Below are positions 60,904 through 64,000 of a stretch of 64,000 nucleotides of DNA, in pieces; positions within the stretch are counted from its first letter, which is position 1, and each line of letters begins with the position of its first letter. Under the pieces are notes generated by a model. The model ran no database searches. It was given only the letters and a program-made list of their open reading frames with translations, and was not told where the DNA came from. Made by a program: the position numbers and the translations under genes. Source of the DNA: Pseudonocardia sp. MH-G8 (GTDB lineage Bacteria; Actinomycetota; Actinomycetes; Mycobacteriales; Pseudonocardiaceae); NCBI RefSeq assembly GCF_002262885.1, contig NZ_NKYF01000015.1, forward strand, positions 124,001-188,000. The letters are read 5' to 3'.

Positions 60904-61857
60904 ATGCGCATCGCTGTCCACGCCTTCGACGGCATCACCCTGTTCCACCTGGCCGCGCCGTTGCTGGTCTTCGGCGAGGTCGACCGTCAACAGCTGGCCG
61001 GCGGGTGGGAGACCGCCGTGTGGACCGAGAACGGTCGCGGCATCCGGACCGCGGAGGGCCCTCGGGTCGACGACGTCCGCGGTCCCGAGGTCGTCGACGA
61101 CGCCGACCTGCTCATATTTCCGTCCTGGCCCAGCGACCTCCCTCCGACGGATCAGGTGCTGATCGATCGGGTCCGTGCGGCCCACGCCCGGGGAACCCGC
61201 GTCGCCGGTCTGTGCCTGGGAGCGTTCCCGGTCGTCGACAGCGCGCTCCTCGACGGCCGCGCGGTCGTCACGCACTGGGGCGCCGCGCCCGTGCTCGCGC
61301 GACGACGGCCGGGCATCATGGTCAACGCGTCGGCGCTCTACCTCGACCACGGCGACGTGCTCACCTCCGCCGGAACGGCTTCCGCGATCGACGCGTGCCT
61401 GCACATCGTCCGGTCGCACCTGGGCTCCGCCGCCGCGGCCACGGTGGCGCGGCACCTCGTCGTCGCCCCCCATCGCGATGGTCACCAGGCGCAGTACGTG
61501 GACCGGCCGATCCCCGAACCTGCAGGCGTCGGGCACCTCGGGCCCACCCTGGACTGGGCTCTCACCCACCTCGACCGCGAGCTCACGGTCGACGAGCTCG
61601 CCGGCAACGCCGGAATGAGCCGCCGCAACTTCACCCGCCGGTTCAGCGAGGCCACCGGCACCACCCCCGCGCGGTGGATCCTCGCCCGCCGACTCGACGA
61701 GGCACGCCGCCTGCTCGAGACCACCACCTGGCCGATCGCGCGCATCGCCACCACGTGCGGATTCGGCAGCGCGGTGACCTTCCGGCAGAACTTCGTCGCG
61801 GCCTACGCGACGACACCCACGTCATACCGCCAGCGCTTCAACCTGCCGAGCGCATGA
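60904..61857 (+). CDS. GlxA-family AraC regulator with DJ-1/PfpI domain
   Basis: A 317-residue regulator like those at 12674 and 29557, but more diverged: sensor-domain elbow is GLCLGAFPVVDSALLDG and the DNA-binding part is DELAGNAGMSRRNFTRRF and ARIATTCGFGSAVTFRQNF. ATG at 60904 was chosen; an ATG five codons upstream (60889) lacks a better ribosome binding site. It is divergent from the isochorismatase-family hydrolase and probably controls it. Confidence 0.9.
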   Translation: MRIAVHAFDGITLFHLAAPLLVFGEVDRQQLAGGWETAVWTENGRGIRTAEGPRVDDVRGPEVVDDADLLIFPSWPSDLPPTDQVLIDRVRAAHARGTRVAGLCLGAFPVVDSALLDGRAVVTHWGAAPVLARRRPGIMVNASALYLDHGDVLTSAGTASAIDACLHIVRSHLGSAAAATVARHLVVAPHRDGHQAQYVDRPIPEPAGVGHLGPTLDWALTHLDRELTVDELAGNAGMSRRNFTRRFSEATGTTPARWILARRLDEARRLLETTTWPIARIATTCGFGSAVTFRQNFVAAYATTPTSYRQRFNLPSA

Positions 61858-61879
61858 AGTTCGGTCAGCTCAAGCGGGG

Positions 61880-62068
61880 ATGATTCATGCCGAGGCGCTC
61901 TGGAAGCGCTTCACGCCGCCGGTGACGATTTGGGCCACCGAGCATGCCGCCGTCCTGCAGCACGACCACGACGAGATCCTCGCCGCGGTCCGGGCAGGCG
62001 ACGCCGAGGCCGCCGGCCGCCTGACCGCCGACCACGTCCGGCACGCCGCCCGGACCCGCGACGAGCAC
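61880..62068 (+). pseudogene. C-terminal fragment of GntR/FCD regulator
   Basis: EHAAVLQHDHDEILAAVRAG, then DAEAAGRLTADHVRHAA, is the last helix pair of an FCD effector domain. The DNA-binding part is absent; upstream is the intact GlxA gene and downstream the frame runs into a dehydratase fragment on the other strand. A gene remnant. Confidence 0.7.
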
Positions 62069-62091
62069 CCCGAGCTGCGCGCCTCGGGCGC

Positions 62092-62510
62092 TCAGGACCG
62101 GTGCCCGCGGCGATCCGCCGCCCGGACGGCGTCCTCGTCGATCTCCACGCCCAGCCCGGGCGCGTCCCACCGTGAGATCGCGCCGTCGCGGAAGGCGAAG
62201 GGTGCGCGGTCGAGCACGTAGTCGAGCAGTTCGGCGGTCCCGGCGTTGTAGTGGATGCCGATGCTCTGCTCCTGGATCAGGAAGTTCGGGGTCACGAAGG
62301 CCACCTGCAGGCTCGCGGCGAGCGCCAGCGGCCCGAGGGGGCAGTGCGGGGCCAGCAGCGCGTCGAAGGTCTCCGCGAGCGCCGCGATCCGCCGGACCTC
62401 GGAGATCCCCCCGGCGTGCGAGAGGGCGAGGCCTGCACGACGTCGCCGATCCGGTGGGTGAACTCGGGCAGCACCGGCTCCTCGACGAACATCGGGTGCA
62501 GTGAGCCATT
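62092..62510 (-). pseudogene. D-galactonate dehydratase (DgoD-like) remnant
   Basis: Two pieces of an enolase-superfamily dehydratase. The first, about 62434-62507, reads [20 protein letters not shown]; the second, 62092-62433, reads from [20 protein letters not shown] through [19 protein letters not shown] to [16 protein letters not shown]. Between GDVVQ and LALSHAGG roughly 30 residues expected in DgoD are deleted, and the frame shifts there. The N-terminal half and the last residues after GHR are also gone. Non-functional. Confidence 0.75.
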
Positions 62511-62556
62511 GCCAACCTGGTGAGGGGGCTGGCCAGCGGTTGTGCGGCGTGGCGTG
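62511..62556. repeat. Imperfect repeat, left copy
   Basis: GCC(A/G)ACCTGG..CAGCGGT.GTGC.GCGTGGCGTG pattern shared with 63393-63433, in the same orientation, flanking the methyltransferase gene. Confidence 0.5.
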
Positions 62557-62673
62557 CGGCGCGGGACTGGATGTGCCAGCGCTGCGGCCGTCGTGGACAG
62601 CTTGGTGGGGGCGGTGGTAAAGGTGGCGCCCACCGTCCTGGGCGGACGGATCGATCGCGTCGCCTTCGCGGTT

Positions 62674-62690
62674 GGAGTGTCCGACACTCC
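62674..62690. promoter_or_regulatory. 17-bp palindrome upstream of methyltransferase
   Basis: GGAGTGTCCGACACTCC is a perfect palindrome around a central C, 31 bases before the GTG start. Likely repressor operator. Confidence 0.5.
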
Positions 62691-62721
62691 TACGTCCGAC
62701 CTGTTCCCTAGAGTCCGGCGG

Positions 62722-63387
62722 GTGAGTGAGAACGAAGCGTTGGATCGGACCCGCCGAGACTACGACGAGGTCTCCGAGTTGTACGACGACATGGTGCGAC
62801 AGGGCGACCAAGTCATCGATGCGCTGTCAGCAGGGATGATCAACACCTTCGCCGACCTCGTCCGCGCCGGTGGGTCGGTGGGTGCTGTGGTCGATGCGGG
62901 TTGCGGTCCCGGACAGTGGACCGATCACCTGGATCGAGCCGGTATCCGGGCTTACGGGATCGATCTGTCACCGGCCATGGTCGCGATCGCCCGCCGGTAT
63001 CGTCCCGACCTGCGCTACGAGGTCGGTTCTATGCTCCATCTCGACGCAGGGGACGAGTCGATCGCGGGCATCCTGGCGCACTTCTCGTTGATCCACACGC
63101 CGCCGGACCTGCTTCCGCGCGTCCTGACCGAGTTCGCCCGAGTGGTAGAGCCGGGCGGACCCCTGCTGATCGGTGTGCAGATCACCGACACCGCAGACGC
63201 CAACGGTTGGGTCCCGTACGACCACAGAGCCTCACCGGCGTATCTGTGGACCCTCGACGCGCTCGCCGACCGACTGCGCGAGCACGACTTCGCCGAGCTC
63301 GGACGCCTGCGAATCGTTGCTCCGACGCCAGGCAAGCCCCCCGCCGGATACCTGCTGGCGCGCCATGACGCCAGAAGTAACGAATGA
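62722..63387 (+). CDS. SAM-dependent methyltransferase (class I)
   Basis: A 221-residue methyltransferase: motif [20 protein letters not shown], motif [16 protein letters not shown], acidic [20 protein letters not shown] and post-[17 protein letters not shown]. Substrate unknown. GTG at 62722 with a weak ribosome binding site; the open frame extends upstream to 62542 but over the palindrome and low-complexity sequence. It is an intact gene among remnants, flanked by imperfect repeats, so possibly acquired. Confidence 0.85.
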   Translation: MSENEALDRTRRDYDEVSELYDDMVRQGDQVIDALSAGMINTFADLVRAGGSVGAVVDAGCGPGQWTDHLDRAGIRAYGIDLSPAMVAIARRYRPDLRYEVGSMLHLDAGDESIAGILAHFSLIHTPPDLLPRVLTEFARVVEPGGPLLIGVQITDTADANGWVPYDHRASPAYLWTLDALADRLREHDFAELGRLRIVAPTPGKPPAGYLLARHDARSNE

Positions 63388-63392
63388 ATTTT

Positions 63393-63433
63393 GCCGACCT
63401 GGGCGGGCAGTCAGCGGTGTGCAGCGTGGCGTG
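63393..63433. repeat. Imperfect repeat, right copy
   Basis: Counterpart of 62511-62556; ends 18 bases before the hairpin that precedes the transposase. It may include the left end of the insertion sequence. Confidence 0.5.
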
Positions 63434-63450
63434 ACCTCGAATGGGTGAAT

Positions 63451-63497
63451 CTCCTGGTAGACGGGCGATTGCCTAGATCAACACGTCCCACCAGGAG
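63451..63497 (+). promoter_or_regulatory. Hairpin covering the transposase ribosome binding site
   Basis: CTCCTGGT (63451-63458) is complementary to ACCAGGAG (63490-63497). The second arm contains the AGGAG that serves GTG 63505, so the hairpin would occlude it in read-through RNA. Confidence 0.5.
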
Positions 63498-63504
63498 CTT
63501 CAAC

Positions 63505-64000
63505 GTGCTGTCCTACCCGTCCGGGATGACCGTGTCCAGCCGCGCCCTCGGCGTGCTCTCCGCTGCGCTGCGAGCGCAGCGCAACCAGCGCCGAACCCGG
63601 TGGCGGAAGCTCTCGCCCGGCCGGCAGGCGCTGCTCGTGGTCGCGCACCTGCGTAAGGGCGAGACCTACGCCGACCTGGCCTGCGGCTTCCGCATCGGGA
63701 CCTCGACGGTGTACCGGTACATCCGTGAGGCGCTCGAACTGCTCGCCGCGATGGCTCCCACCCTGGCCCAGGCGATCGAGGTCGCCCGCCGCAAGGCGTT
63801 CGTGATCCTCGACGGCACCCTGCTGCGCATCGACCGGGTAGGCATGACATCGGGCTATGACCGGGCCTTCTACTCCGGCAAGCACAAGGCCCACGGGCTG
63901 AACGTGCAGGTCGTCGCCGACCCGATCGGCCGGCTGGTGTGGATCTCGCCGCCGCTGCCCGGCGCGAGACATGACATGGGCGCTGCCCGTGAGCACGGGA
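63505..64000 (+). mobile_element. IS5-like insertion sequence, DDE transposase (3' end outside window)
   Basis: The open frame runs off the window after 165 codons. The N-terminal helix-turn-helix has RKGETYADLACGFRIGTSTV followed by YRYIREALELLA (HTH_Tnp_4 type), and the catalytic domain begins with FVILDGTLLRID (first Asp) and FYSGKHKAHGLNVQV, as in IS5-family DDE_Tnp_4 transposases. GTG at 63505 has AGGAG seven bases upstream. Terminal inverted repeats cannot be defined because the right end is missing; the left end lies somewhere between 63390 and 63504. Confidence 0.85.

Noticed and set aside
63478-63996. A 172-codon minus-strand frame opposite the transposase
   Set aside because: No family features, antisense to a DDE transposase with clear motifs.
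1-64000. tRNA, rRNA or CRISPR arrays
   Set aside because: Reading both strands I saw no cloverleaf-like conserved arms, no rRNA segments and no regularly spaced identical repeats; a covariance-model scan could still find something I missed.

Overview
The window is high-GC chromosomal DNA with frequent GTG starts, many 4-base ATGA/GTGA overlaps and actinobacterial families: an AfsR/SARP-type regulator, DUF3159, MpaB-like and ROK proteins, and GlxA/AraC regulators. It most likely comes from an actinomycete, and I would guess Pseudonocardiaceae; that assignment is inference from gene content and base composition only. I saw no rRNA, tRNA or CRISPR array. One insertion sequence runs off the right edge.

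Layout. 1-6.9 kb: peptide and amide catabolism (gamma-glutamyltranspeptidase-like protein, amidohydrolase, prolyl oligopeptidase), then an MHS-type transporter divergent from a PucR-like regulator. 6.8-13.7 kb: DMT exporter/LysR pair, FAD amine-oxidase-like enzyme divergent from an acyl-CoA synthetase, and a flavodoxin-fold reductase divergent from a GlxA/AraC regulator. 13.7-20.5 kb: a catabolic island (two SDRs, MFS transporter, GntR/FCD regulator, dehydroquinase-like enzyme, SCP2-alpha/beta-hydrolase fusion, CMD-like protein). It is bracketed by two ~107-bp direct copies of the 3' end of an aromatic amino acid lyase gene, only one of which belongs to an intact gene. 20.4-25.5 kb: the lyase with a small coupled ORF, an O-methyltransferase, a glycosyltransferase and a second methyltransferase, which looks like a small tailoring or biosynthetic locus. 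25.6-28.5 kb: an iron-chelate or corrinoid ABC importer.

28.5-33 kb: quinone oxidoreductase/GlxA pair, ROK regulator and acyl-CoA-dehydrogenase-fold enzyme. 33.3-42.1 kb: a co-directional run on the minus strand that I read as one system: peptide/opine/nickel-type ABC importer (binding protein, permease, a permease-ATPase fusion, second ATPase), a tandem-repeat protein of glutamine-amidotransferase-like fold, a small FmdE-like protein, and then a DesK/NarL-type two-component system. DtxR-like half-sites lie upstream. This is the best candidate for an undescribed system. 42.5-46.7 kb: potassium uptake (KimA-like APC permease, KtrA/KtrB). 46.7-51 kb: FAD monooxygenase, GbsR/MarR regulator, a truncated exporter permease coupled to a glycosyltransferase, and a SodC-like lipoprotein. 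51-57.9 kb: P-loop kinase, methyltransferase, AfsR-like regulator, PIG-L deacetylase and quinone oxidoreductase.

58-64 kb becomes degenerate: an MpaB-like gene fragment with a frameshift at a G7 tract, a GntR fragment abutting a galactonate dehydratase fragment, imperfect repeats around a methyltransferase gene, and finally a DDE transposase. An isochorismatase-family hydrolase/GlxA pair lies intact inside this zone.
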